A stretch of 19,048 nt of DNA from CBDFGT01 sp965247225 (GTDB lineage Bacteria > Pseudomonadota > Alphaproteobacteria > Rhizobiales > Rhizobiaceae). This document shows positions 1 through 7,134 of this stretch, piece after piece. Both the position numbers and the translations under genes were made by a program. The DNA is taken from the NCBI GenBank assembly GCA_965247225.1, contig CBDFGT010000028.1:1-19048 (forward strand), in the 5' to 3' direction. The notes beneath the pieces are model-generated. The model saw only the letters and a program-made list of their open reading frames with translations, had not been told where the DNA came from and did not search any database. How positions within the stretch are numbered: position 1 is the stretch's first letter; each line of letters opens with the position of its first letter.

Positions 1-212
1 GCTTCAAACCGTGCATCCCGAAACGTGCAATGGGCAAAGCGGCAGTTGATGAAGGCGCAATTATAGAAAATGGCGGCATCGAATGTGCAACCGGTCAACT
101 GGCAATCGTGGAACCGGGCCTCGACAATGTGAAAATCGGCCAAATCCTCGCCTTTGTACGTGGCGTTACGAACAATGTCGATGGAAGTGAGAGCGGCTTC
201 AAGGGAGGACAC
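1..212 (-). CDS. Pentapeptide-repeat protein, partial (3' part outside window)
   Basis: The minus strand reads open from a GTG at 212 to the window edge, about 70 codons. After roughly 25 residues it settles into five-residue periodicity with Phe or Leu at the centre and small or Cys residues beside it (ARFHDCQLTGCTFDAAIF, then NCAFINCRFAHCTFRDARF), which is the pentapeptide-repeat right-handed beta-helix pattern. An AGGA lies 4 nt before the GTG and an in-frame TGA is further upstream, so GTG is the best start although a non-ATG start leaves some doubt. The C-terminus is missing, so a specific role cannot be assigned; such proteins range from gyrase protection to effectors. Confidence is good for the fold, low for function. 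Confidence 0.6.
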   Translation of the reverse strand, partial: MSSLEAALTSIDIVRNATYKGEDLADFHIVEARFHDCQLTGCTFDAAIFYNCAFINCRFAHCTFRDARFE

Positions 213-309
213 GGGTTCCTGACAGGCTTTTAATTTAGTGCAAAACAGAGGTCAGGTTCAATGAAACTTACCAAATCAACCATACATGTTGCTGCCCCAT
301 CTTTCAAGC

Positions 310-642
310 TCACAGTTCGTTTGCAAGCGCTGTTCTCAATGGCGGCAAGGCATCCTTGATGGTTGCCCAGACCATGCGATGCAGAACATCCTCATAATCA
401 TGCCGATAAATATTTCCCGATCCGGCAATATTGCGCCACGGAATGTCTGGATATTGCTGTTTGAAATCATCCGACAACCGTCGCGATGCCTCGGATATGA
501 TTTCAAGACAACGGGTTGCTGCATAGAATGTTTTGAGATCGGCCTCCAGGTCTTGCAACGTGTTGTCGGCAACAAAGGCAGACGCCAGATCACAGTGAAA
601 AACGATATCCTGAAGTGCGGCCTTGTCACGCTCAGAATGCAT
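310..642 (-). CDS. hepT: HepT-like (DUF86/HEPN) toxin of a MntA-HepT module, atypical active site
   Basis: A 110-codon protein of the HepT/DUF86 HEPN family. The start at 642 is preferred because AGGGAAG stands 6 nt upstream; an in-frame ATG at 663 lacks this. The C-terminal HEPN motif region reads IPWRNIAGSGNIYRHDYEDV. The family motif is Arg-x4-His-x-Tyr: His81 and Tyr83 are present, but the Arg position is Gly76 (codon GGA). In known modules HepT is an RNase toxin and MntA inactivates it by adenylylating the motif Tyr. The start overlaps the end of mntA by 11 nt, so the pair is probably translationally coupled and co-transcribed. Loss of the Arg suggests reduced RNase activity; this is inference from the family motif. 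Confidence 0.82.
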   Translation of the reverse strand: MHSERDKAALQDIVFHCDLASAFVADNTLQDLEADLKTFYAATRCLEIISEASRRLSDDFKQQYPDIPWRNIAGSGNIYRHDYEDVLHRMVWATIKDALPPLRTALANEL

Positions 643-928
643 AGAGCGCTTCCCTTTCGGCATTCAGCCGCAGCGCAGGTTTTATGGCGTCACGATCCAC
701 CACATCGACAGGTACATCAAAAAGATCAGCTATATATGCCTTGACGCCTGCATAATCGAAAACAGTTACCTGCCTGTCCGGGCCAAAGGCGACCATGATG
801 TCAATATCACTGTCCTGTCTGGCCTGACCACGCGCCACGGAGCCGAATATGGCGGCGTGGGTTACGCCCTGCGCCTTCAAATCCGCTTCCCGGTCCTTTA
901 AACGTTGTAAAATCCCGATCTTGTCCAT
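632..928 (-). CDS. mntA: MntA-like minimal nucleotidyltransferase antitoxin
   Basis: A 98-codon minimal nucleotidyltransferase. The signature GS-x10-DxD is complete: Gly29-Ser30 in FGSVARGQARQDSDIDIMV, then Asp41 and Asp43, the metal-binding pair; a further Asp in the VPVDVV segment is the likely third acidic residue. Length matches the family. In type VII toxin-antitoxin modules this protein transfers AMP to the motif Tyr of HepT and so neutralises it. It is the first gene of a two-gene unit with hepT, which it overlaps by 11 nt. No strong SD is visible before the ATG at 928. The module stands between the pentapeptide-repeat gene and the quinone oxidoreductase gene, all on the minus strand. 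Confidence 0.85.
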   Translation of the reverse strand: MDKIGILQRLKDREADLKAQGVTHAAIFGSVARGQARQDSDIDIMVAFGPDRQVTVFDYAGVKAYIADLFDVPVDVVDRDAIKPALRLNAEREALYAF

Positions 929-970
929 GCTTGTTCATATCACGGAAGTTCGCACCATGCCAGTTGGCAC

Positions 971-1972
971 TCACCCCGCCTGCAGCATGATCTTGCCGAT
1001 ATGGTCCGAGCTTTCCATCAGGCGGTGGGCCCTGGCGACATCTTCCAGCGGAAAGACTGTGTGGATGACCGGGGCGACGCTTCCTGCCTCCAGAAGCGGC
1101 CAGACATGATCCAGAAGCGCATCGCGGATGGCCTGTTTTTCGGCTGCGGTGCGCGGGCGCATGGTGGAGCCCATGATATGCAGGCGCCTGACCATGACCG
1201 GTGCCAGATTGGCCTTGTCTGCCACAGCACCGCCCAGAAGGGCGATGATGGACAGGCGACCGTCCTTTGCCAGGGATTGCAGGTTGCGCTCGAAATAGGC
1301 GGCGGCAATCATGTCCAGAATGACATTGACGCCCTTGCCGCCTGTCTCTTGTTCGATGACTTTGGCAAAATCCTGCGTCTTGTAGTTGATGCCGCGTCTG
1401 GCCCCGAGCCCTTCACAGGCCCGGCATTTTTCATCACTGCCCGCTGTGGCAAAGACATCTGCCCCCATGGCCTTTGCCAGTTGTATGGCCGTGGTGCCAA
1501 TGCCGGATGTGCCGCCGTGAACGAGCACGCTCTCCCCGGCTTTCAGGCCCGCCATCATGAACAGGTTGGCCCAGACGGTGAAGAAGGTTTCCGGCAGGGC
1601 GGCGGCCCGAACCGCGTCAAATCCTTTGGGCCAGGGCAAAGCTTGCGTGGCCGGGACAGCACAGAATTGCGCATAGCCACCGCCATTGGCCAGCGCACAG
1701 ACCCTGTCGCCAACAGCAAAACCTGCGGTGCCCTCGCCCAGCACGGCAACCTCGCCTGCCACTTCCAGCCCCATGACGGGAGAGGCTCCTGGCGGCGGCG
1801 GATAGGCTCCGGTGCGCTGGGCAATATCGGGCCGATTGACGCCCGCAGCCTGCACCCTGATGAGGATTTCCCCCGGTTTGAGCAGCGGCAGCGGACCCTT
1901 CGCCAGGACCATGGCATCCGCCGCTCCGGGTGCCGGCAGATCAACGAAGGTCATTTGGGCAGGCAGGGGCAT
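971..1972 (-). CDS. NAD(P)H:quinone oxidoreductase, PIG3/TP53I3-type MDR
   Basis: A zinc-free medium-chain dehydrogenase/reductase of the quinone oxidoreductase type, 333 codons. The N-terminal GroES-like domain includes AAGVNRPDIAQRTGAYPPPPG and GLEVAGEV; the nucleotide-binding domain carries VHGGTSGIGTTAIQLAK (about residues 150-165). It is expected to reduce quinones or similar carbonyls with NADPH in the cytosol. The open frame extends upstream to 2005, but ATG 1972 is chosen because GAGGA lies 7 nt before it, the protein then has family length, and the same SD-ATG context is conserved in the degenerate copy at 3963-4038. The original upstream neighbour was probably the thiolase gene at 4159-5292; an accessory segment now separates them. 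Confidence 0.88.
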   Translation of the reverse strand: MPLPAQMTFVDLPAPGAADAMVLAKGPLPLLKPGEILIRVQAAGVNRPDIAQRTGAYPPPPGASPVMGLEVAGEVAVLGEGTAGFAVGDRVCALANGGGYAQFCAVPATQALPWPKGFDAVRAAALPETFFTVWANLFMMAGLKAGESVLVHGGTSGIGTTAIQLAKAMGADVFATAGSDEKCRACEGLGARRGINYKTQDFAKVIEQETGGKGVNVILDMIAAAYFERNLQSLAKDGRLSIIALLGGAVADKANLAPVMVRRLHIMGSTMRPRTAAEKQAIRDALLDHVWPLLEAGSVAPVIHTVFPLEDVARAHRLMESSDHIGKIMLQAG

Positions 1973-2051
1973 GGGCAATTCCTCATACATGGTTGTTGTC
2001 GCCACCGGGACTTTGGAGACACGGACATATTTGTATAGTCACAGGCAGAAA

Positions 2052-2079
2052 ACAGAAAAATGGTCACCCATTTTTCTGT
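2052..2079. promoter_or_regulatory. 12-bp perfect inverted repeat upstream of the quinone oxidoreductase gene
   Basis: ACAGAAAAATGG and its exact complement CCATTTTTCTGT are separated by TCAC. The palindrome lies about 80 bp upstream of the oxidoreductase start and just outside the IS4 target duplication. On the minus strand a TATACA hexamer follows about 20 nt downstream, so the repeat may overlap a -35 region and act as an operator; alternatively it is a transcript hairpin. Only the symmetry is directly seen. Confidence 0.45.
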
Positions 2080-2205
2080 ATCCGGAAATAAAGGCTTACC
2101 ACCCCATGATTTTTAGCGATGCTGGTGTTTTGCAGGCTTGTGCGCATCTTATAAGTTCCCTCAGGCCCTGTTTGCACAGGGATAGCAGTGAGCGGGCATA
2201 TTGTT

Positions 2206-3165
2206 TCAGGCTGCCATTTCGCTTTGTTTTTTTTGGATTATTTGCCCATTTGCCACGGCCCATGTGAGCGCAATGGCGACAACCAGCATCATGCGAGAGA
2301 TTCGCGCGGTCACCTGCAAATGGGTGTCCTGAAAGCGAAAGCCGCGGGTTTTGCAATCGGAAAACATTGGCTCTATGCTCCAGCGCAAGCCGTAATCCAA
2401 AACTTTTGTTCGTGTCGGCAGACAATCCATCGCGATGAACCATGGTTCTTTGTGGCCTTTGTCGTGAACATAGCCGATATTGGTGATGGTTTTGCTCTTG
2501 CACAGGTCTGCGTCCATCAGCGCAGAAAGATTGAGGCGTGCCATGTCATCCACGCTGAGCTCCCCACCGTCATGCAGCAGCGTCAGATTGCCTTTCAGGC
2601 GAATTCTGTAATGAAATCCATGTGTTTGACAGGCCGAAATCAGCTCGGGCGAACCAAAAAACCGGTCTGCAAGCACCAAAACCCCGGCACCCTCCGGTAC
2701 GCAATTTTTGAGCCGCTGCAAAAGCGGCACATAGTCCTTGATGGCTATATTGCCTTTGGTGGTTTTGACGCTCCAAAACAGCGGCAGCGCGCGCTCGCCA
2801 ACCCGCGCTGACATCATGGCAATGGCGCGGCCTGCATCCAGCGATGTCTGGTCAAGGCTGATCACCAATATCTGGTTCTGTGCCGAAAGCGTTGATAATA
2901 AACGCTTTGTCATGACTTCCATTACCGCCATGTCATCAATCGTCCCAGCGGATAAAAACCGCTCAATCCAGGCATAGCGCGATTCTGCCCGCGCCGTTTC
3001 AAGCGGCAACCGCGCCGCCAGCTCCATGGTGTTGCAACTGCGCGTCTCAACAACGCTGGCAACCATGATCGCCAATTTCTCGCGGGGATTCTTGTACATT
3101 GCCGGAAAAAGCTCCGCCAAATCCACCCCGATACATCCAGCCAAGTGCGCAACACTTCCCATCAT
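2206..3165 (-). CDS. IS4-family DDE transposase, frame broken near the C-terminus
   Basis: The main frame is 319 codons. Catalytic residues are visible: Asp105 (ISLDQTSLD), Asp167 (LADRFFGSPEL) and Glu265 within a perfect Y-x2-R-x3-E-x6-K signature (Tyr258, Arg261, Glu265, Lys272), diagnostic of the IS4 family. Right after AVANGQIIQKK, in a run of eight A on the coding strand, the frame runs quickly into TGA at 2206. The -1 frame instead continues for 44 residues (TKRNGSLKQYARSLLSL, then CKQGLRELIR), typical basic IS4 C-terminal sequence, ending at TAA 2096-2098 in the terminal repeat. The complete protein would be about 356 aa. Either the gene is mutated by a one-base deletion or it is expressed by -1 slippage. 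Start ATG 3165 or 3162. Confidence 0.88.
   Translation of the reverse strand: MMGSVAHLAGCIGVDLAELFPAMYKNPREKLAIMVASVVETRSCNTMELAARLPLETARAESRYAWIERFLSAGTIDDMAVMEVMTKRLLSTLSAQNQILVISLDQTSLDAGRAIAMMSARVGERALPLFWSVKTTKGNIAIKDYVPLLQRLKNCVPEGAGVLVLADRFFGSPELISACQTHGFHYRIRLKGNLTLLHDGGELSVDDMARLNLSALMDADLCKSKTITNIGYVHDKGHKEPWFIAMDCLPTRTKVLDYGLRWSIEPMFSDCKTRGFRFQDTHLQVTARISRMMLVVAIALTWAVANGQIIQKKQSEMAA
2227..2234 (-). other. A8 run, candidate -1 frameshift or slippage site in the transposase
   Basis: On the coding strand the zero frame reads CAA AAA AAA CAA, giving an A_AAA_AAA heptamer that fits the X_XXY_YYZ rule for -1 ribosomal frameshifting. An A8 tract is also prone to polymerase slippage and to replication indels. 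Slipping by -1 here joins the 319-codon frame to the 44-residue basic tail ending in the left terminal repeat. Confidence 0.6.
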
Positions 3166-3323
3166 CCAGCCTTTCCTGTCGTAAAAGACTGTTGAATCAA
3201 GGAATGGTTAACAGTGTCTTAACGCAATAAAAGCATGGGGTGGTAAGAAATAAAGGTTGAAAAATTGAAATTATACCGCATAAATTGATCTGTGTCCAAA
3301 ATTCCATCTGGAGTTACCCATTC

Positions 3324-3938
3324 ATGTGCGCTACAATTATCTATTGCCTTATGGCATTTTGTGGGCTCATGGCAGTTGTAACCTTTATACACGAAGCGGT
3401 TCTGACCAGATACAACGCCAGGGATGGACATGCGGTTTCTTACAGCAGATCAATCGTATGGGTTTTTCCTATCGTTGTACTTTTGTTTTCCAATGTGGAT
3501 CTTCAACTCGGTGAAGCAAAAATTACCTTGTCCAAAGTCGTTTGCAATTTATCCGGAGACCCCCAGGGCACAATTCTCGAGCCAGACGTGGCATCTGCCC
3601 CGCCCTGTCCTGTCGCAAGACTTTACGACCAAATCCGTATCAGCTTTCACAAGGAAAGGGCGGCGGACGAGACCAGACTGGAAGCTGCATTGAAAAAATG
3701 CAACATTCAATTCGTATCGGAACAAGGTGTGGCCAATAATATTGGCGGTTACAATCGTCCCGCTTTTGATAATAACCGCGTATCCTTCAACTCCAAAGGG
3801 CGCGATTTTGCCTGGGATGCCTCATTTCAAAAATTGATCGTAAATGCCGTTGGTGCAACGCAGATCGACATAGATGAAAACACGTCCGAAACCGCCGAAA
3901 AAGGTTCCGTGCAGGTAAACCTGTTCAAAAAGCTGTAA
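3324..3938 (+). CDS. Hypothetical membrane-anchored protein
   Basis: A 204-codon gene of unknown family. The N-terminus has two hydrophobic segments, about residues 3-27 (TIIYCLMAFCGLMAVVTF) and about 42-60 (IVWVFPIVVLLFS), separated by a short polar loop. They are followed by a soluble domain of about 140 residues rich in charged and Asn residues, ending in VQVNLFKKL. GGAG at 3310-3313 precedes ATG 3324 by 10 nt; a TTG at 3285 would add 13 residues. Codon use is less GC-biased than in the flanking metabolic genes, which fits acquisition. It is the only gene besides the IS inside the segment flanked by the two copies of the oxidoreductase 5' end, and it is opposite in orientation to its neighbours. 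Function unknown. Confidence 0.7.
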   Translation: MCATIIYCLMAFCGLMAVVTFIHEAVLTRYNARDGHAVSYSRSIVWVFPIVVLLFSNVDLQLGEAKITLSKVVCNLSGDPQGTILEPDVASAPPCPVARLYDQIRISFHKERAADETRLEAALKKCNIQFVSEQGVANNIGGYNRPAFDNNRVSFNSKGRDFAWDASFQKLIVNAVGATQIDIDENTSETAEKGSVQVNLFKKL

Positions 3939-3962
3939 AACTGTTTCAGCCCCCTCACCGGA

Positions 3963-4038
3963 ACCATGGCATCCGCCTCCGGGTGCAGGCCGATCAATGC
4001 ATGTGATGTGGGCTGGCAGGCGCATGGGCAATGCCTCA
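3963..4038 (-). pseudogene. Remnant duplicate of the quinone oxidoreductase 5' end
   Basis: These 76 bases align with 1908-1985, the SD, start and first codons of the quinone oxidoreductase gene: by eye 66 of 76 positions match, with a 2-nt gap. The remnant keeps TTGAGG and ATTGCCC-ATG, encodes MRLPAHITCIDRPAPG, then the 2-nt deletion moves it to the frame that reads ADAMVPVRG; the intact gene has MPLPAQMTFVDLPAPG and ADAMVLAKG. No further homology follows. It lies 120 bp downstream of the thiolase gene and in the same orientation, so it probably marks the original position of the oxidoreductase start. Confidence 0.8.
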
Positions 4039-4123
4039 AGGGAAAAATCCGGAATGCTTGCGCGTTTTTTCCGCCTGTCATGAGACTGAGGTGCACACAT
4101 GTCAAAGGCATGAACCCGACAGG

Positions 4124-4159
4124 CTGCCGAACGGCAGGTGCAACGACCGGCGTGCCGGT
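4124..4159 (-). terminator. Two tandem short hairpins after the thiolase gene
   Basis: CTGCCG-AA-CGGCAG (4124-4137) and ACCGGC-GT-GCCGGT (4146-4159) are two perfect 6-bp inverted repeats with 2-nt loops; the second overlaps the thiolase stop codon. No T run follows on the minus strand, so they are possible transcript 3' ends or processing hairpins rather than a clear Rho-independent terminator. Confidence 0.35.
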
Positions 4160-5292
4160 TACCAGGCCCGCTCCAGAATGCTGACATAATTGGCGAACCC
4201 TTGCCCGCCCATTGTGTAAACCCCCGCCAGACTGGCGTTTTGCACCTGGAAATCGGCCGCCTCCTCACAGAGCTGCATGGCCGCCATGACATGCTGCGAG
4301 ACGCCCGTGGCACCCGCAGGATTGCCCCGGGCATTCAACCCGCCCGACGGATTGACCGGCAGTCGCCCGTCGATATCTGTGTAGCCCTCCAGCGCCAGAC
4401 GACCGCCCCTGCCCGGCATGGCCAGCCCCATGGCCTCATATTGCAGCAACTCCGCAATGGTAAAACTGTCATGGGTTTCCACCAGCGACAGATCATGCAG
4501 GCCGATACCGGCCACAGAAAGGGCCTGGTGCCAGGCGCTGGCGCATCCCTCCAGAAGCAATGTATCGCGCCGCGAGGACACAGCCCAATCATTGACCTGC
4601 ACACGCGCCCGAAAACGGATGGCGCGGGGCATCCATATGGATGCATCCTCGCTGGAAAGGACAAGAGCCGCAGCACCATCCGAAAAGGGCGAACAATCCG
4701 TCTGCTTCAGAGGACCGGACACGACAGGATTGCAGGGGTTTTCGTAGCGACAGAAATCAAAACCCAGATCTTTCCGGCAATGGGCAAGCGGATTGCCGAC
4801 AGCATTTTTGTGATTCTTGGCAGCAATGATCGCCAGCGCATCGCACTGGTCGCCGTAAAGCTGCATATAGGTTTCTGCCATGCCGGCAAAATATCCGCTC
4901 TGCCGCTTACCGTCTTCACGGCCACAGGCGCTCGCTTCCGTGAGGTCAAAAGCGGCCATTTTATCAACGCCGATGATCAGAACATGACGGGCATCCCCGG
5001 AGCGTATGGCCTTGCCTGCCTGAAAAATGGCAGCAGAACCGGATGCTTCGGTATTGTCCACCCGGGTTGCAGGCTTGAATTGCAGACCGGGACAATGCTC
5101 CGTCAGTGCTGCCCATGATGATGGATGCCAATTTCCACCGACACTGGCAATGCAGATTTCATCGATTTCGTCATCCTTCAGCCCCGCATGCGCTATGGCC
5201 TCGCAGGCGGAATGCGCGGCAAGCCGGGAAAGGGTCTGTGTTGGCAAATGCCCGAATTTTGTATGCGACCACCCTGTTATAAATGCCGTCAT
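4159..5292 (-). CDS. Thiolase-fold protein (SCP2/acetyl-CoA acetyltransferase type) with substituted catalytic residues
   Basis: A 377-codon, full-length thiolase-fold protein, GGGGGAGA just before the ATG at 5292. Recognisable blocks in order: VDNTEASGSAAIFQAG (79-93), LIIGVDKMAA, AAKNHKNAVGNP, GPLKQTDCSPFSDGAAAL (193-210), LVETHDSFTIAEL (270-282), PVNPSGGLNARGNPAGATG (312-330) and a C-terminal NYVSILERAW. In the active members I know, these blocks carry the nucleophile Cys (CxS/T-G), a Cys in HDCF and His in GHP. Here they read Glu82 (EASG), HDSF and GNP (Asn324). The frame and the structural glycines are intact, so this is not a decayed gene but probably a non-thiolytic paralogue. No DUF35 partner gene is adjacent. 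It was probably once followed directly by the quinone oxidoreductase gene. Confidence 0.8.
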   Translation of the reverse strand: MTAFITGWSHTKFGHLPTQTLSRLAAHSACEAIAHAGLKDDEIDEICIASVGGNWHPSSWAALTEHCPGLQFKPATRVDNTEASGSAAIFQAGKAIRSGDARHVLIIGVDKMAAFDLTEASACGREDGKRQSGYFAGMAETYMQLYGDQCDALAIIAAKNHKNAVGNPLAHCRKDLGFDFCRYENPCNPVVSGPLKQTDCSPFSDGAAALVLSSEDASIWMPRAIRFRARVQVNDWAVSSRRDTLLLEGCASAWHQALSVAGIGLHDLSLVETHDSFTIAELLQYEAMGLAMPGRGGRLALEGYTDIDGRLPVNPSGGLNARGNPAGATGVSQHVMAAMQLCEEAADFQVQNASLAGVYTMGGQGFANYVSILERAW

Positions 5293-5610
5293 GACTCTCC
5301 CCCGATAGTATGACGCAAATTTGCATGGTTAAAATTGCATGAATGCCGGAAAAGGTCAAACCACTGATTATTCATTAAAATTTTAATGATACTACCCCCC
5401 CGGCAGGCTGATCCCTTTCGTTCTGTATCCTGTGGCAAGGGGTCTGGATGCGACCATATGGCATTGCGCGAAACCTGGATCGATGGCCCAAGGGTGCTTT
5501 GAGACTTTCCAATGACGCGATTGACCTGTGCGTCATCGCAAAGGGAATAGTGATTTTGTTTTGGCTGTAATAGACCAGAATACAGCCTTCCAACGCCCGG
5601 AAACCGTATC
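5293..5610. promoter_or_regulatory. Divergent intergenic region between the thiolase gene and betC, with an 18-bp palindrome
   Basis: This 318-bp region has no convincing gene and must hold the promoters of both divergent genes. It contains a perfect 18-bp palindrome TCATTAAAATTTTAATGA at 5372-5389, a 10-bp palindrome GCAAATTTGC at 5315-5324, and two direct copies of ATTGCATG-like sequence 14 bp apart (about 5319-5341). These are candidate regulator sites. No betI gene, the usual local choline repressor of bet operons, is present in the window. A clear -35/-10 pair could not be assigned. Confidence 0.45.
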
Positions 5611-7134
5611 ATGACCAAACCGAATATTCTGATCATCATGGTGGACCAGCTGAACGGCACATTTTTTGCCGATGGCCCTGCGGATTTTCTGCATGTGCCG
5701 CATTTGCGGGCGCTGGCTGCCCGCTCTGCCAGATTTGCCAACACCTACACATCCTCGCCGCTCTGTGCACCCGCCCGCGCCTCGCTGATGGCAGGCCAAT
5801 TGCCCAGCCGCACCGGGGTCTATGACAATGCGGCAGAATTTGCCTCCTCTGTCCCGACATTCGCACATCACCTGCGGGCCAACGGCTATTATACCTGCCT
5901 TTCGGGCAAGATGCATTTTGTCGGACCCGACCAGATGCACGGGTTTGAGGAGCGCCTGACGACCGATATCTATCCGGCGGATTTCGGCTGGACACCGGAT
6001 TACCGCAAGCCCGGCGAACGGATTGACTGGTGGTATCACAATCTGGGGTCTGTGACCGGGGCCGGTGTGGCCGAGATTACCAACCAGATGGAATATGATG
6101 ATGAAGTGGCGTTTCTGGCCAGGCAGAAGCTCTACCAGCTTTCGCGCGAGAATGATGACGCGGAGCGGCGGCCCTGGTGTGTGATGGCCTCGTTTACCCA
6201 TCCGCATGACCCCTATGTGGCCCGGCGCAAATATTGGGATCTCTATGAGGGCATTCCGCAATTGCTGCCGACGGTCCCTGACATTGCCTTTGACGATCAG
6301 GATCCGCATTCGCAACGGCTGATGGAAGCCTGTGACTACAGGCAATTTGACCTGACAGAGGCGCATGTGCGCCGCTCGCGGCAGGCCTATTTTGCCAATA
6401 TTTCCTATCTTGACGACAAGGTGGGCGAGCTGGTGGACACGCTGAAGGCCACGCGGATGCATGACAGGACGATAATCCTGTTCTGCTCGGATCATGGCGA
6501 CATGCTGGGCGAGCGCGGATTATGGTTCAAGATGAATTTCTTTGAGGGGTCTGCCCGTGTGCCGCTGATGGTGGCAGGTCCGGGCATTGAACCGGGCCTT
6601 CACACCGTTGCCACATCCAATCTCGATATTGCCCCGACACTGGCCGATCTGGCGGGCATTTCCATGGCGGACATCATGCCCTGGACCGACGGGATCTCCC
6701 TGCTGCCGCTGATGCGGGGCGAGGAGCGCACGGCCCCGGTGCTGATGGAATATGCCGCCGAAGGTTCGCAAGCCCCGCTGGTGGGCATTCGCCACAACAA
6801 ATGGAAATATGTGCATTGTGCCCTCGACCCCGACCAGCTGTTTGATCTGGAAACAGACCCGCAGGAAATGCACAACCTGGCCGGGGACACCGCCTTTCTG
6901 CCTATATTGACCTGGTTTCAGGCGCAGGCGAAGGCGCGCTGGGACATGGCGGCTTTTGATGCGCAGGTGCGTGAAAGCCAGGCCCGGCGCTGGGTGGTCT
7001 ACCCGGCGCTGCGCAACGGTGCCTATTTCCCCTGGGACCACCAGCCGCTGCAAAAAGCCTCCGAACGCTATATGCGCAACCATATGAATCTCGACAATCT
7101 TGAAAATGACAAACGTTATCCGAGGGGTGAATGA
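5611..7134 (+). CDS. betC: Choline-sulfatase
   Basis: A 507-codon cytosolic type I sulfatase that hydrolyses choline-O-sulfate to choline and sulfate, feeding glycine betaine synthesis. The formylglycine signature is SPLCAPARASLMAGQ with Cys52-Ala-Pro-Ala-Arg56; Asp12 near the N-terminus and SDHGDMLGERGLW are metal/active-site segments. KMHFVGPDQMHGFEERLTTD and the C-terminal RNGAYFPWDHQPLQ and DNLENDKRYPR blocks are characteristic of BetC. GGAAA precedes the ATG by about 8 nt. It is the first gene of a plus-strand run; its TGA overlaps the next start as TGATG. In rhizobia I know the order is betI-betC-betB-betA; here betI is absent and a TPR gene intervenes before a deleted betB. The released sulfate is notable because a sulfate importer operon lies further right. 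Confidence 0.93.
   Translation: MTKPNILIIMVDQLNGTFFADGPADFLHVPHLRALAARSARFANTYTSSPLCAPARASLMAGQLPSRTGVYDNAAEFASSVPTFAHHLRANGYYTCLSGKMHFVGPDQMHGFEERLTTDIYPADFGWTPDYRKPGERIDWWYHNLGSVTGAGVAEITNQMEYDDEVAFLARQKLYQLSRENDDAERRPWCVMASFTHPHDPYVARRKYWDLYEGIPQLLPTVPDIAFDDQDPHSQRLMEACDYRQFDLTEAHVRRSRQAYFANISYLDDKVGELVDTLKATRMHDRTIILFCSDHGDMLGERGLWFKMNFFEGSARVPLMVAGPGIEPGLHTVATSNLDIAPTLADLAGISMADIMPWTDGISLLPLMRGEERTAPVLMEYAAEGSQAPLVGIRHNKWKYVHCALDPDQLFDLETDPQEMHNLAGDTAFLPILTWFQAQAKARWDMAAFDAQVRESQARRWVVYPALRNGAYFPWDHQPLQKASERYMRNHMNLDNLENDKRYPRGE

Larger units (their letters stand above)
2095..3247 (-). mobile_element. Complete IS4-family insertion sequence, 1153 bp
   Basis: Both ends are visible. The left end CTTACCACCCCATG is repeated inverted at the right end (14 perfect bases, with weaker matching continuing to a shared GCG). 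The element is flanked by a 9-bp direct repeat AAATAAAGG at 2086-2094 and 3248-3256, the expected target duplication, and perfect, so insertion is fairly recent. It holds one transposase gene on the minus strand that starts 82 bp from the right end. The transposase reading frame is interrupted near its 3' end (see the A8 run at 2227-2234), and the shifted frame's TAA lies inside the left inverted repeat. Confidence 0.93.

Noticed and set aside
30..233. A 67-codon plus-strand frame at the window start
   Set aside because: Antisense to the pentapeptide-repeat coding sequence, which has clear five-residue periodicity.
3822..4334. A 170-codon minus-strand frame over the oxidoreductase remnant
   Set aside because: It joins antisense of the hypothetical gene, the remnant and an alternative frame of the thiolase; only the 76-bp remnant part is meaningful.
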